A stretch of DNA of 64,000 nucleotides from Prostheceraeus crozeri (lineage: Eukaryota > Platyhelminthes > Polycladida > Euryleptidae), in NCBI GenBank assembly GCA_907163375.1, contig CAJQUW010011512.1:1-64000 (forward strand), written 5' to 3'. The notes beneath the pieces were generated by a model. The model worked only from the letters and a program-made list of their open reading frames with translations. It had not been told where the DNA came from and ran no database searches. The translations under genes were made by a program, and so were the position numbers. Below, in pieces: positions 13,601 through 28,600 of the stretch (positions are counted from its first letter, which is position 1; the number at the start of each line of letters is the position of its first letter).

Positions 13601-16600
13601 ATCCTATGAGAGCGCTTCCGGATAGCTTCTATCTTTAGGCTTTCTTTCCGGCTGATTCCAACAAAAAGGGGAAATTGTATTCCATGATACTCAAAATGTA
13701 AACTTTTGCAGTTAATTTCAATTGAACGCATGTCTGAATTTCAATAGAACACATATGTACCGAGTGACACAAAGGTCTTTTCAACCATAACTATTGTGAA
13801 TGAATCTTCTGCATTTCATGTAAGGCAAATAAATATTCGATCAAGGATTAGCAATAAATATGCTCGTTAGATGAAGTGAACATTTTTAAGAAACATAAGA
13901 ACAAAAGAACTTTTTGCATGATCGAGTCATTTTTTTCTACACACAATTGCTGAATTGGAAAAATATTTATCTCATCCACGTCTTGATATTCACTCGTGTC
14001 TCGTAGAGCTGTCACTTGCTGTTTGATGCTCTCCATGCTCCTGACAGCTCCTTGGTAACACAATGTTTTTTCAGCTAAGACATTTCATGATACTGAATCA
14101 TTGTTGGACTGCTATAGGCCAGGAAGACTGCGACGTAAACAAGTACGAAAAATGGTTCGCTACTGGGTTCGAGAAGCATACACAGCATGCACACAGAATC
14201 TCTCAGTATATCAATCATCATGCTGACAGACGTTGTTAACCTAATATTGAAAAGTAACGCGGATAAGCATAACTGCGTTTATTAGAAGACGCAATTTCCA
14301 TTCACTGCAGCAAAAGCTTTTAAATGACCCCGGTGCCACGTTCTTTGGTGGAATCTAAATTTTTGCTCTTTTACAAGCTCGTTTTCCCTTGAAATCCTGT
14401 ACATGGGCCAATTATTTTGAAATGATAAAAGGCATTATAGTTTTAATGGGCAAATGAAGTGGAATGACCATCGAGGTGGCACGGCCTTATTCCCTGCGAA
14501 TATTCATAAATTAGCCTGTTCTTAACAGTATCATCACATGATCACTAACGCTGTGTTCGGTAAATGTCGGACATCTATTCCAACTGGGTAGTTCAGTGCC
14601 GACATATTTTTGTCGAACATTTGTGCAAACTATAATCCTTAACTTTTGAAGTGCATTTTTTAGTTTTAGTTTATTCAAAATACTATGAGGCTGCTATCAT
14701 TGTGCAGTCTACATGCACTTTTTACTTTTTGTCTCATAACTTCGAAATTTGGTTTTCTTCATGCATTGGTCATGTTTGAAATAATATGGCACGATTTTTT
14801 AAACCCATAATCCTGCCTGCACGTATCTTGTGGTTTGATTTTCGTAGATAGTCTTCATGTAAATCTACTTTAGGATGATGTGCCATCCAATCACAAAGGA
14901 TCATTCCTGTATGCATATTATGTTTCACTTCTTTGCGATCAATATCGTGCCCAGCTTGATATTCATTCGCCAGGGTGTCGCCGTGATACAGTGGTTAAGA
15001 ACTTTGATTAGCGACCTTTTGTTCAAGAGGTCGAGCCCCGAAAGTGTCATTATTTTATGTACTATTATTCTTGATCTATGGAACATTTCTCGGGCAAGAT
15101 TAAATGGCCCTTTCATGTCTCATTAATAATACTATTGGTCTATACTATGTAAACTTGCCTTGGAAACTCTGTGGGTCACAATTGTAATATTTGGCAAAGT
15201 CAGCACCATATGATATAAGGTTGAGGTACCAACACGTAGAAAGAAGAGCAGAATATCCAGCCTTCGTGACGGAAGCCAATTCAGTTTGCCAAGGATTCTT
15301 CCATACGTGAACAAGCATATTTGGTGGAATCTGAAAGTATCAATCACAACTTTTAAATCTCCCGAAAGATAAATAAAGAAAAGCTTGAATAATCTCACCT
15401 TCACTCTGTTGTCGAAAACTTCTTGCCACACTACTGCAGTAAAACTTTTGCCAGTCGGACGAGTTGAGTTAATATGCTGAAGCAGCTGGTTCACGTAATA
15501 TGACTCCAAAGCAGAATAAGAAGTGATGTTTTTTTTCTTCATGAATGCGGTGATATTCGGGTTACTCTGCCTATAAATAGAGGATTCAATATATCGTATT
15601 TGTTTTCATCTTAAGAGGTGAAAGACGAAAGAAACTTATCACCGGTTCCTTGAGATGGGTAGTCATCTTCCTCAAGGGGCAATGAACAAAAAAATGCATG
15701 TTCCTTGTACATGTCCACATGTTGTTGATGGTATGAATTTAATGACAGGATGAGTTTACATGTGGGAAACGTAACATTTGAATGATGTCTGACTTATCTT
15801 TGTGGCATATCTTTCAAGACATATCATAACCTATTCAGTATTTTGTCAGCCACTATGTGTGGGACCCCGCTCGTCTGGGTTTGAGTGTTCAGGTTAGGGG
15901 TCGAAACACAACTGGACGAGTACCTGCTAATGACTGACGGACTTCAGTATTATGTTTTATATCCCTTAATCGGTAGCTGAAGTAGTGATCGATGTATTGT
16001 ATTTCAAATGAAGAGCATATGAAGAAATGTGGGATTATATGAAGTATTATTGACGGATTAAGAAACTGGCGATAACAAATTCAAGTGAAGAAATAGTATT
16101 TTCCATGTGTAGTCTTAGGTATAGTGTGTATAATTTCATTACTTTCGGTGTAGTAGAGTGTCATTGCAGTTCTATTGTTTGCCTCCATTATCCACTTTCC
16201 ACTTATCCACTATTGCCATTATCCAGCATGTGTAGTGTCAGAATCGGTGTAGTAGCATTATTGTATTTCCATGTTTTACCTCCACTTTTCCAATTTCTAT
16301 CCATCGATCTCCTGCATCATATCCATTTTTAATTTCCTTAACCTATGATGACCATTGTCCTATTGTATTTCCACTACCAGCATCTGTAGTCGGTAAGGTA
16401 TATTAGACGTCTGTTTTGAACTTGCATGCGGCAGTGTTTGGAATCTATGGTATTAGTATATTAACAGTAAGAATGAGTAGTGTTACAAATCTTAAGGTTT
16501 CCACTTTTACCAGATATTGGGCAAAGCTGATCAATTTTAATTTGTTGCCACGAGAGAGCTCCATTGAGTTCTTTTAAGAACTGATGAATCTAATGGTTAC

Positions 16601-19600
16601 AGTAGCATTGCACCTGTACACTTGCGGATTGGAGAACGCCATCAGTCCTCATTAGGACTACTTCAATTAATAATTTGAATTAGCAAGCATTATATTCTAT
16701 CATAAATGGCTGCTGGGATGATTTTTCATCATCGTATGAGAATTGTTTATACTCGAAAGCACATTCGGCGAACGCCGCTCTTCCATGTGTCCGAGTTCAT
16801 TTATCCCACTCTCATTCTTTCGCACTGAATGTTATAGCAAGAATGCAAGGAGTAGCCATTTTAAAAGTCAGGTTTGACCCGACCCAGATTTGAACCTAGG
16901 TCTCCCGGACGCAGAGCGAACACTCTAACACAAGGCCAATGCGCTGTCATATTTTGACATGTGGCCATAAAACGATCTTCATTTATATTTAAATCGAGTG
17001 CACGTGGTCGCAGGCAACGTGTCTCCTCGATGAGAAAATGACTATTATATTTAACTGGTGACGTCACGCCGCTATACGGTTGCCGAAGTGAAGAGAAAAC
17101 CAAGTCTGAGGACGGTGTTCATTTGCGACATATCTCCTGGTCGCTTGTGTTTCTTTTTATTCGATTCCTAGCTGGGCCAATGGTATTTTGCAAATGCGAA
17201 ATGGCGACGAAATTCACGAAATTTATAGATTTTCTACAAATTCGCGGAATTTAAAGATTTCCTAAAAATTCGCGAAAATTTGATGTAACTTAATAAAAAA
17301 TACATTGCACGGAACAAAGCTTATTGTTTTGATTTCTGATTGTAGACAACAACAACAAGGATCGAGGGATTGCATATTTTCTCAGACATTAACACTAAAT
17401 CACCAACTGACTACTAATCACTATCATCACACTGATTACCATTCCCTAATCAGGCGATCATCTACAGGTCATCCGCCTTAATGATTCCAAAGCCTAAAAT
17501 TGTGCAATGCAATTTACAATAACATCAATTAAATTATTCCATTTATATTCGCAATTGAGTTTTGACTGGTAAGGACCTAGTGTTATATTAGCCCTTTTGG
17601 TGAATAGGATAGTTTTCTAAAAATTAATGGTTAACTTTCATTAGGAATTTTCGTGTGCTTTTAACCACAAGTATGTTTAGGACTAAATAATCATTAGCAT
17701 ACTTGTATACAATACTCACGGTAGCTACATCTATTATATGGTATCATGCATTTGATGTGACATTTCTTGAACATCAATACTTGTAGTTCACTATATGCGC
17801 TCGCATATGCCTATGTAGGTGATACAATATATTGGCCGAAAAGAATTATCGGAATTCAATGGATTCATTCATCTATTTTTCTATTTGAATTACCATAAGG
17901 ACACTAAAAAATTTATAGCTACTTATAGAAATAACGACTGTCATAAACCAAGTTAAAAAAATTAAAAAATCAGACAAGATTTATAATTCTTGCATATGAC
18001 CTCCTCTGGAGTCTTGGCAAACATAGAGACGATATTGCAGCTCATGCCATAGCTCTTCGTCAAAGAAGGATGTTTGTCACTGTTGCAGTGCAATGCTGCA
18101 ATTCAGTTGGAGTTCTTGGAAATATAGATGCGTTTCACATTGCCCCCAAAGAAGAAGGCACAAATTGTTATGGTCTGGTGATCTCCTTAGCTATTTATGC
18201 AATGTTAAATCTACAGACCCGTGACGATTGATGGTTGACGTATCTCGCTATTAAAAAATAGCCGGACTTCCATCAAACTTGTGCAGTGAAGCATCATCAT
18301 GTTGAAAGATGAAGGTGTCCTGAAACTGAGGACTGAACTCTGAATGAATTGCGCCATTGTATCACAGAAGCAGTAGTAAACAGGGACAAACAACATGGTT
18401 GCTGAATGCTGACGAATGGCACGAGTCGTCTCGATGTTTGCCAGAAATGGCAAGAATCGTTTATTACTTGATGAATAGATTTCGTTGCCTCTACGAGTAT
18501 TTTGAAACAAGGTTCTTTGTTGGTTCATGGGAAAGATATTGTCCACTGAATGAAGATGATGGTTTTTGAAACACTCTGTGTTCAACACTCAAATAAATTC
18601 AATCAACAAACTCCTTAATATTAAGACCTTCATGTATCACAAAATTTTACAAGGTTCAAAAATTGCGAAATTCGTAAAATTTTCGATATTTGAGTGCGAA
18701 ATATGAAATACTTCGAGAAAAAAATTGGCACAGCTTCTCAGTGCCTAGTGTCTAGTTGCAATCGCTTTGCGACCCCTTGAAGGCAAGTTTCATTTCATGT
18801 TTCATATGATATTTTCAATGCAACATAGGAATCGATTAAGAATCACAATTATTGCATTTCTTCTAATAACCGACGCTCCCTAATTAAGGCCGACCTCTGA
18901 TAAGCGCCGCTTTTTTAATGAAACTTTTTAATGGGCGCTGCAACTCTAATATCAAGAAAATGAAAAAAGGAATGACTATCTAATGAACACAAACTTTTTA
19001 ATTTTTTTCATATAAAAAGCTTCATCATCTATTTAGCTAAAGTAACATTGAAATATAGTTATCAAACTACGTTGGAATGCTTAATGATTTGTCTGATGGT
19101 GCAGTCTATATAATGATAGCAGAAGTCACATAATGACAGCGTCACACTCAACCTATTCTAAAAAATACCCTAGCCTTCAAGTTGCATGCTGTTAATGGTG
19201 GCTGTCAGAGTTAGGCGAGGGGCTCCTGTCTCTGGCTGTTGCTCTACTGTACTGTCGAGCAACGAGTCATGTCATGACTCATCACACTCAGCCTTGTGTG
19301 AGCCCTGCCTTCAAGTAACCATGGGAAGGAAAGCGCAAAAACATATATTATCGGTAATCCCAGTAATTAGTCCCGTGACCGTGTTCAATCAGCGCGAAAC
19401 CACCATACTTTGTCGACTATGAACAAATCGAAAATGTAGTAAGAAAATCAAATGCAGCAAAATATCAAAAAAGGTTCAAAATATAAAAAATCAATTAAAA
19501 AATTAATTAAAAGAAATCAAAAAAATTGTGAAAAATTTGTCATGATTGAGCTAAGTTATCTTCGTATTTGAAAAAAGCTCACTGCACTGATGCATGTTCA

Positions 19601-22600
19601 ATAACATATGATATGACACAAACTTCAATACAGATTGATGTAATAGACAATAGCTAGACATGCAGTAAAATCTTACCAGCAGCCAAAAGGAACCTCATCA
19701 CCTCCAAGGTGCAAGAATGAGTCAGGAAACTTTCGCAGAATTTCACCAAACAGTTTCGATAAGGTAATGTAGTTGCTCTCTCTAGATGGATCGATTGGTC
19801 CAAAGTTTCCATTGAATTTACCCTTAGCGTAGCATTTTGTTAATAATTGTGGAAGTCCTCTGCCCCATGATTGAGTATGCCCTAAAAATAACATGCAGTG
19901 CAAGCATCTTACATTGTTTGATTAATGTCAGAATATTTTCTAATTCACACATGAACATTTCCAGTATTAGATACTGATCATAATGAGTCAAAATTGCAGA
20001 CGTATGATAAATAGACATATACAATTACAGGTACACTAGCCTGACAAGTACATTTTTGAACTGATTGATATTCCAATTAACAGCGACAATCATTGTAACA
20101 TAATTTCCTGCAGGGGTGAAATGAAGTTAGTGGTGCTAAGGATTCCCAAGAATATTCAATCAATAAACTAGCGCGCATCTCTAATTCACTACACGCATGA
20201 ATGCATATCATGTAGGGAGTTGCGTTGATCTTGAGGACAGTGAACTTGTCATGATGCTAGTGGCGGCTATTCAGGTTTGTTTACATTTTATAACAGAAGA
20301 TACAACTCAACATTGAAAGATCCTATTATTTACAATGTGTTTTCATGTGGATGATCAGGAACGATGCAGTTTAAATGTTCTATGTGATTTTAATCCTATT
20401 GCAGTCAAACTGAGAACACGATATAAATGGAAAGTAAATTTTCGATGAAAAACAAGGAATTATCCGAAAGATGCAAGAAAAATCTAGAGCGTCATAAAGA
20501 TTGCAAAGTGCCAGTTCGTTTGATCACAGTATAGAAAGATGTCCAGAAGCGTTCAGAAAAATTGAGATAAAATTAAAAATAAAAACGAAAACGTATGAAA
20601 ATTCTCATCGCCACTATGAGAAATGCAACATAATTGCCGTGTTGAGAGAATCAACACACGCTATGTTTATGATCAGTGCAGAATTAAAAAATAGTCTCAA
20701 AATTACTACTGTAAATACGGTAATTTGCATTGAAAACACATTTTTGAGCGTCAATCGTGAGATGCTGATCAATTTAGAGAGAATATACACTATTTAAATG
20801 CATGCGCATGGAGTTGGTCTTTTTGCTCGACAACACTTATTCATGCGTCAATCTTATTTGTCATGCATTCTGATTTAATTTTCAGTTTCAATCTTAACAG
20901 AACTGAAACTACAGACAGAAAAATCTACCATAATCCACACGTCATGATATCTTAGTATTGTTCATAAATCATTAAAGTATGTATGTCTGGTTCAGTCAGA
21001 ATCAGTGCAATATTAAGATATCGTCTGCAGAGATGAAGCTTTTATGCCGAAATTGACTGGCCAGTGATAGCTAAACCGCGTTCAGACAGCAACCGCAAGC
21101 TGTTATTGTCTTATCTGTTTAAACGAACAGCATGTATTACATATACTACGCAATATCCGCGAACAGCATGAGCGATTTACGAATTGTATCCTCAGCTTGA
21201 ATCTTAGCTGGATTGTAAGTACAAGCTAAGTAGCGGATACACATACATGAAATAGTCTGCCTGACAGCTTCTGTAGGTCCATAGACCGAAGATAAGACTT
21301 TCACAGAATGAAACACATCTTTCGGCAGGATGTATAACAATTTCTCTAAACCATTTTCCATGACTTTTCCAGGTTTTTCCAGGTGGTATTAATTGAACTG
21401 AGGGAACGATTTTCATCTTAAATTTATCCTTAGACGGTTCCGAACTTGGGAAGTGAGTTCCTTTATGGTGTCGATCCGAACGTTGAAATTAATAAAATGA
21501 AGTAAATTATGTGCAAAATTTATTTTCTGCCATAGTTTCGAATCAGTTTTCTGTCTAACAAATCGAATAGGATTCCATCTACACTACCATGAATCCTCCA
21601 CTGAACTAACAAGTAATCATGCTTTTATGAGGGGTTCCATTACAATAGTAGGCAGGGCTACTAAGTTTATAAACACGGTTGAAACATCTCCCGTTACAAT
21701 ACATGTATATGAATTAAAAAGTGGATGACGGAACATTAACGGGATATATTTAAATGAAAAACTGAAAAAACAAAATTAAAAAATCGGATAAGCAATTACT
21801 TTTATTCGAACAAATTAAGCAAATTGAATGCAATTCCAATAAATTCTGACAATGCTTATCATACTGAAGGCGGTAGGAATTGACACGGTGAAAAGTCAGT
21901 CATGAAAATTTAGGCGATGTGAGGGAGGGACCGCTAAAATGCAACAGTTACATTATCATGACTTACAAATTAATGAAACACAAACACAAAAAATTGAATT
22001 ACAAATTATGAAACCTAATTCCTAACCTAGCCTATTTCCTTAATACACTTATCTCTTGATCAATTCGTTGAACCTCCAACAACAGCTTCTTCTTGAGTTC
22101 TTCTTTATCCTATATTTCCACTGCTTTCCTTTTTATTTCGAAACGGTCTTTTGCCGCCGATTCGCTAATTCTTTACGCTCCTTTCTGGCTTCTCCGTGTA
22201 GAGCTGCTGCGTTTCTCGACGACAAAATCAATTTTGTTGTTACCTCAAATTGCTTGGCTTCACCAAACAGCTCGTGTGAGGTCCTTAATTATTCTCCGAG
22301 ATATAACTGAACGATCTTTCATATTTTCATTGTCAGATCCTTTTCTATCGAGATTTACGACACAAAGGGATCAAGAAGCAAAATGTTTGAGGGAAGTGGC
22401 GAAAAGATGTAGTTATTCAGCCAATGCTAATCCCAATTGAATCCGATATTTTTATACAAAGAGGAAACAGAAGATCAAGCACGGTTAGACATAGCAGCAC
22501 GAGGTGTTATGGGGGAGCATGGAGAAGAGTTCTTTGATGTTCGGGTCACAAATCCATTTTCGCCATCAAAAACAAATGAAACAGTAAAACAAATATGCGA

Positions 22601-25600
22601 GCGAAGCGAAAAAGAAAAGAAGTGTATTTAAGAAGATCGAATAACAAACATTGAAAAGGGATATTTTTCTCCTCTAATTTTTACAACTACTGGTTGTCGC
22701 AGGTATGACTGCTCGAAGATTCAATAAAGACACGCGAATTTGCGTTCACAAAAATATAGTGAAAACTATTTGGACATAATGAGGCATATTCGCACAAAAA
22801 TATGCTTCACTATGATCCGCAGTGTAGGAATATCAATGAGAGGATTTCGTCGGAATAAGAGCATAAATGTTCCTCTCTCAGATATTCCATTCAATATCAT
22901 CCAACAGATGCGCGAATATGAGCTTTTCTAACTAGTTCAAGTGATATTCATTCGTGTTTTTTTATCGCATTTTTGCATACGTATTTTTATGTCCGACATT
23001 TTCTCGCCTTTAGCTGCATATATTTAAGTGCTTGTTGCCATCATTTACGAATAATACAATAGCTCCTTTTTATCGAGATTATCGAGAACCCACGTTCAAC
23101 TGCAGGCTGGCCGTGACTCAGACAGAACAATAAGAGCAAAGCTCAATAATTCCGAAATTGACGGATTCTCTCGCAAACAAGGAATCAAGTAATCATCTAG
23201 TCGGTCGGATTCTGCGCTTAACAGGCTGAGGTACGAAATGGTTGATTGATCTGCCAGTGTAATACGTTGAGCTTTTGCACGATCAGCTTCCAATCGACAC
23301 ATTCACTTTCGTGCTACCATCTCCTCCAACGCAAGATTCAGTAAGGTGAACTTCAGTCTCGAATCAGACGACATGATCAGAGGATCAAGGCAACCAGGGC
23401 CTTAAACACATCACATTTGAAGGGGCAACTCTTTTGAATTTTTTGAATATTTATTGCAGGATATCTCAACATTTTTAAAAAATCGATTTCTGGCTCTCTG
23501 AAACGAGTTTCAGCGCCAAGCTAGCAGCAAAGCCAACATCGATGTATTTTAAATCGGGCAAATTTCTGCCATCAAGGGAACGTTCTATCATTGGAGTGTG
23601 GAGAAATGACGGGTAGCAGTCGGTTTAGCAAAACGCCGTAAATTGTTGAAAAAAACTCCAGTATTCAAATTGTATTCCTGAGGATAGAGGTCAGCCCTGA
23701 TTACCGGCGAAATTCAGAACCAAGCGTCGTTGCCGGACTTTGCGTTAACATGGCAGCGACGTTACCGAAATGCATCGGACTAGGTATAACACTTGGTAAT
23801 GATTTTCGCCGATAGTCAGGGCTGACCTCTATCGACAGGAATACAAAAGCGGCGTAAGAGAGAATCTATCATGCAATCACAAAAAAAACGTTTGCTTTTA
23901 ACAGAGGATCTTTCAATGTCTCCTTCATATGCTTGTAAGACTTTGACCCTGGTTCTTTTTTAATGCGTGTCGCATGTTCGACATATCATTATATTATTAT
24001 TCCGAATTCCCTTTTCCCTGAATTTTACAGAATCAACTTTTCCCTGACTTTTCCAGGTTTTTCCGGACGCTATACACCTTGCTTGGTTACTACGAATCTG
24101 CTTGGCTACTTCAGTCAGCTTTACATTAAATTAAAATGATTGATTTGATACTAGCCGACAAGAGAAGGAATTGTCCGGGAAGAACTCGGCAAACTCAGAG
24201 ATTCGCAGCAGTTCATTTTCAATCTCTTTCCCAGTAGAAACTCGTGCTGGCGACCGAACTATCATGGTCCCTTTTTATAGACAGTGAATTCGTATTTAAC
24301 TTTTATCATAATTTTTCATGCATGAGAGCATACCCAATCAATCAATCACAGATAGAAGGATTGCCATTTAAAGGCTTTAAATTGATGTACATAATGCATT
24401 ATAAGATATAAACAACGTGTAACTTAATGCTGAAACAAAATATAAAAGCAACTATAATAAATCGCGGAGACATTACAAGTAAATGATAATTCCAAACAAA
24501 TTCAAAGATTCAGTAAAATGGATAACAACGCATATAAATGCAGATTCATCACGCTTTAAATATTGAAAACTTAATTAACGATATTTAAGCTGCACTATAT
24601 TTGCTAAAAGATTGCGGCTTCAAGTTTGCCTAGTTTGAAAATCTTCAGAAAGATTCCACAAAATCGTTTAAATTCTCTATTTGATTATTTCGCATGAAAA
24701 ATGTGACTCAACAAAAATCTTGATTTCTACATGCCCAAAGAAATCCCAAGGAATGTGACTTTTATTATTACCAAATCCGTTCGTTGATGACAATTCAGGA
24801 TTACTCACCTTGGAGTCTAGTAGATAGTGACGTAAATGCACTAAGCATTATTTATCTTGGGATCAAACATCATTTAAGAGGTTGAATTCCTACCTGGAGT
24901 ATCAAATTCGGGAATCACCCGAATTCCAAGACGTCTCCCAGCTTCAATGACGTCGGCAACATCTTCTTGGGTGTAGATGCTCGTAAAAGGATTGTAAGAA
25001 CCCTGAAATTATGGGTGGAAACGACAGCAAAAGCGGTTAAGGCAACAGCTAAAACCTACTTTGTCTGCCATATCAGGGAATGTTGTGCTTGAGTATGGGA
25101 ACGACTGGTCATCAACGATGTGCCAATGAAAGACATTGAGTTTCACAATAGCCATCAATTCTGACGTTTAAAACATGAAATATGGATAAAAGAGCATCGC
25201 CTGCATAAAACATAAATCAATAAATTTTGATACAACTACTGCGCTGCTACTGCATACAGGGTTCGCACAGCCTCCAGGCGGCAAAATTTACGAACCCTTC
25301 CAAACGTTTTTCACAAGACCTTTACTCGGTAATGCAATGGGGTAGATGCCATGTCGGCAAGAGAGGATCCTAACAATTCAGTTACAGGACACTTTTGAAG
25401 AATTATTATTGAAATTTATGATGCTGTTTCACTGGTCTCGGAATCTGAAGATTCAGGAAAGAACTCGAGGTCGGATGCCCTAATATTACCGCCATTTCCG
25501 GCTCAAGAAGGAAGTAATAGCTGATGATCACATTCTTCACTAAACAGATGTTTGGAAAAAAATTGGCAAAGAAAAGTATTGCCTCAACAATATCATCAAT

Positions 25601-28600
25601 AGCTCTATCTTTCTGTTTTAAGTTGTTAATGCAGACCCGCCTCTTGACAAACAATGGATCTATGTAAATTCACTCACACATTGTCACAGAAAACGAGTTC
25701 ATTCAACTGTGAAGAGGTTGTGTGCTAGCTTCTGCAGCAACCATGGTCAGAAACAAGCGTGGATTGACGTGACATTTTTGTAAAATTTCAACTCAATGTC
25801 CTTAAAGGTGCCACATCAGACATCGTGAACTTGTCGCCTGATTATTCTAGATGCCTACATGTGAAATCACTTTGTGCAGGCCCTTTTTGAGTCAAAATCT
25901 ATGTGACATTGGCCACTCGAAAAAACGATTAAACACAAAAGCTTAAGCAGCTTATATGAGCCCTTTGTTCAGTGTTCCATCGATTATTTCAAAGTTTAAC
26001 TCAATCAAAGTCTGATACTTTAAAAAAGAACTTGCAATTCCAACTTTAAAACCAAATTAGAAATATGTCATCGACTGTAATATGTGATTTGATTTTACCC
26101 AAAAAATATTGATGAAATTAATTTTTTTAATTATATTTTAATAATTAATTATATCTTAATAACGTTGTTTACCGCACCGTAATGCATACATACAGTTTGA
26201 AATACTACAAAGCAAGTGCTGACAGGAATTATTTTTAATATGAAAAAAAACTTTGCTATTTTCTTCAATTACTATCTCTAAAGCAGCAAATATGATTGAT
26301 TTTTTTATTGATCATGAAAGCTTGATTCATAGCGCGTTGTTTATTCATTGAAATATTTTCAGATTGCAGTTATTATCAAGTTCCCTCCTGTTTAGAGCTA
26401 TGCAGCAATGAGGTGAGATAAATCATTACCATAATTATTGCGGGCATCTAAGATACACGTATATTAATGTTTTTGCATAGATCATCCGGAAGGAATTTGG
26501 TTAACAAAAACAAAACATAGATTTGCAAGAGATTACAGATTAAATTTAATTTGAGATTGTAGTCGTGAAATACAAAGCTCTAGTAAAAATCTACAGTAAG
26601 AAAAGCGGTGCAAATTATTAAAGAAAGTGGCAAAAACTGATAAAATCAATCACTGACCGCATTCAAATTACACTTGTAAATATAGGCCAAAATTTTAGCC
26701 TATACTTAAATGATTGACCAGTAAGGAAGCTGCCTTGACGCCACAACTGCGCGGGTGAAGACTGCTTGGATTGCTTTCCATGAACTTCTCTCTCCACTCA
26801 CCTGCCGCAGCGGCCCTCCCCCAAAGAGGCTGCATCTGACGCTAGGAGTGTGCTGCTATATGCATGGGAAACATAGGCCGTATATACGTGTATATACACG
26901 TAAGCGTATGTTGAACAATCATTGAAACATTTAGTGCAAAAAGAAAATCACAAATCAGAGGATTATGAGGGAAATGGGGTTAGAGTTCAAGGGAAGAGTC
27001 ACTAGCCACTGGCGAGTATCATCATCCAGACAAAGAAGACCAAAGAACCCATTCGGGGTTTTTGAAGAGGGGGCAGTCCCCGATGGTCTGTATTGACGGA
27101 TGGTCTGCAATTGGTGGCCGCATCTGCAAGAAACCGAACTTTGGTGGCCCCAACGTTGGAGAGTCTCCCAGGTGCGAGCTACTCCAGAACGTAGACGATT
27201 CAAAAGCACCCAGTGTTTGCCAGGTAGATTGGAGCCGGGGGGTAGACGCGCAAGGTGGTCTGGACAAGCATATCGGAGGAGAGGCGGACCATTGAGGACG
27301 CGATCGTTCCACGCGAGGGCGGGTTCGAAGATACCTTGGACAAGCGTGAAGCGTTGCTGGAGAAGGAATGACGTGACTTAAGTCTCTGTTGGGCCGATGG
27401 AGGTACAGGTGGACACACGTTGATGGAGGATGTGATCAGGGTTGTCTGTGCTGTAGACACCATCTCTCGACGGATATCTGGGGTTCGATACCTGACAGTA
27501 CGGATAGCAACGTCGTTGGGTCGGTCGAAGGCACCCAGTGATGATGCGTGACAGTTGAAGACATCAATAGACCCGAGAGAAATGAAAACTCGATGATAAG
27601 AAGGCTCTGCCCGACAAAATTTAGTGAATGAAGATTGAGTCAATGACAGAACTGAGGCGAGCACTAGGAATCCTGGATCTCATAAGGGTGATGATTCGCC
27701 GAACGGATAACAAGTTTAACTTGTTCTGACTTACATATTTGGATTATTAAGCTCTATCTCCTTTAATACAGAGCAGCGCCTAATGAGAGAATTGGAAACG
27801 CTTATTCCGGTATAAGCATGTATATTCCACTCACATGTACAATAACTTATACATTCATTTGCTGTCTTCAAATGTCATAATTTGTCCCATTTTTTCTCAT
27901 GCTTCTGCAATTCCAATGAGAGCGGAAACACATTCTACACCCACAATCGCTCGAGCATTGGACAGACCGGCTCTTAAATGTTGCTCTGATGTTGCATTCT
28001 TAGTTCTTAGCTATCTTTCCTCAATTTCATCACTTGTCGATTAACTAGATCAAGAAAATTAAGTTGAATCAGTCACATGACTGCACAACCACTGACAGGT
28101 GACAATTTGCACAACTTGACACCACTGCACAAGCTACGGTGGAGCTTTTGGACGCGCTTGAATGATTTATGCGCACTAATTCACTTGAAGAATTCTGTCA
28201 GGTCACCAACCGATGAGAATGGTCAATTCTTGAAACTGTGAGTCTATCTCAAGATTTGCTGTGACCATAGAGATTCGACTCCATGAAATTAAAGGACAAG
28301 AGCGGACATGCGCATTGACAACAATGCTACTTTATGCACATGCGTTGTCATGACAACGACAGGCTGCAATGATGGCGGCTTCATTTCGATAAAGCAACTT
28401 TCAATACATGAATATTGAATTTGCAAGTGGGACAGGTTTCACTCATTTGATTTTTTTTTCTTTTCGGTCCTCCGTAGATGTCGAGGCAAACTCCATCTCA
28501 GTGTTATCGAAGCCCTCTCTATCCACATGGTCAAGCCTGATCTATGTGTGCAAAAGGAGACTGTCATTTCTTTACTTCTACCGTGGTAGCTTTTTCTTCT

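Larger units (their letters stand above)
19882..24893. other. Hexosaminidase intron 5
   Basis: This 5.0-kb intron contains a retroelement fragment (22050-22935) and a hairpin MITE (23670-23846). TTTTCCAGGTTTTTCC-type motifs at 21361 and 24043 resemble terminal sequences of DNA transposons, but no matching partner ends were found. Frames at 20501-20797 and 21146-21416 show no family motif. Confidence 0.6.

Noticed and set aside
13549-14063. Minus-strand frames that might have been extra hexosaminidase exons
   Set aside because: The protein is already continuous from exon 8 to exon 9, and these frames carry no GH20 motif.
15158-15159. GC donor for hexosaminidase exon 8
   Set aside because: Phase 1 there does not join exon 9 in frame, whereas the GT four bases downstream does.
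18357-18569. Plus-strand frame of 70 codons
   Set aside because: It is the shadow of the minus-strand transposase remnant.
27062-27664. Long open frames on both strands in a GC-rich patch (93, 96 and 154 codons)
   Set aside because: They overlap one another and are shadows of the LINE tail read on the minus strand at 26955-27209; GC-rich sequence has fewer stops.
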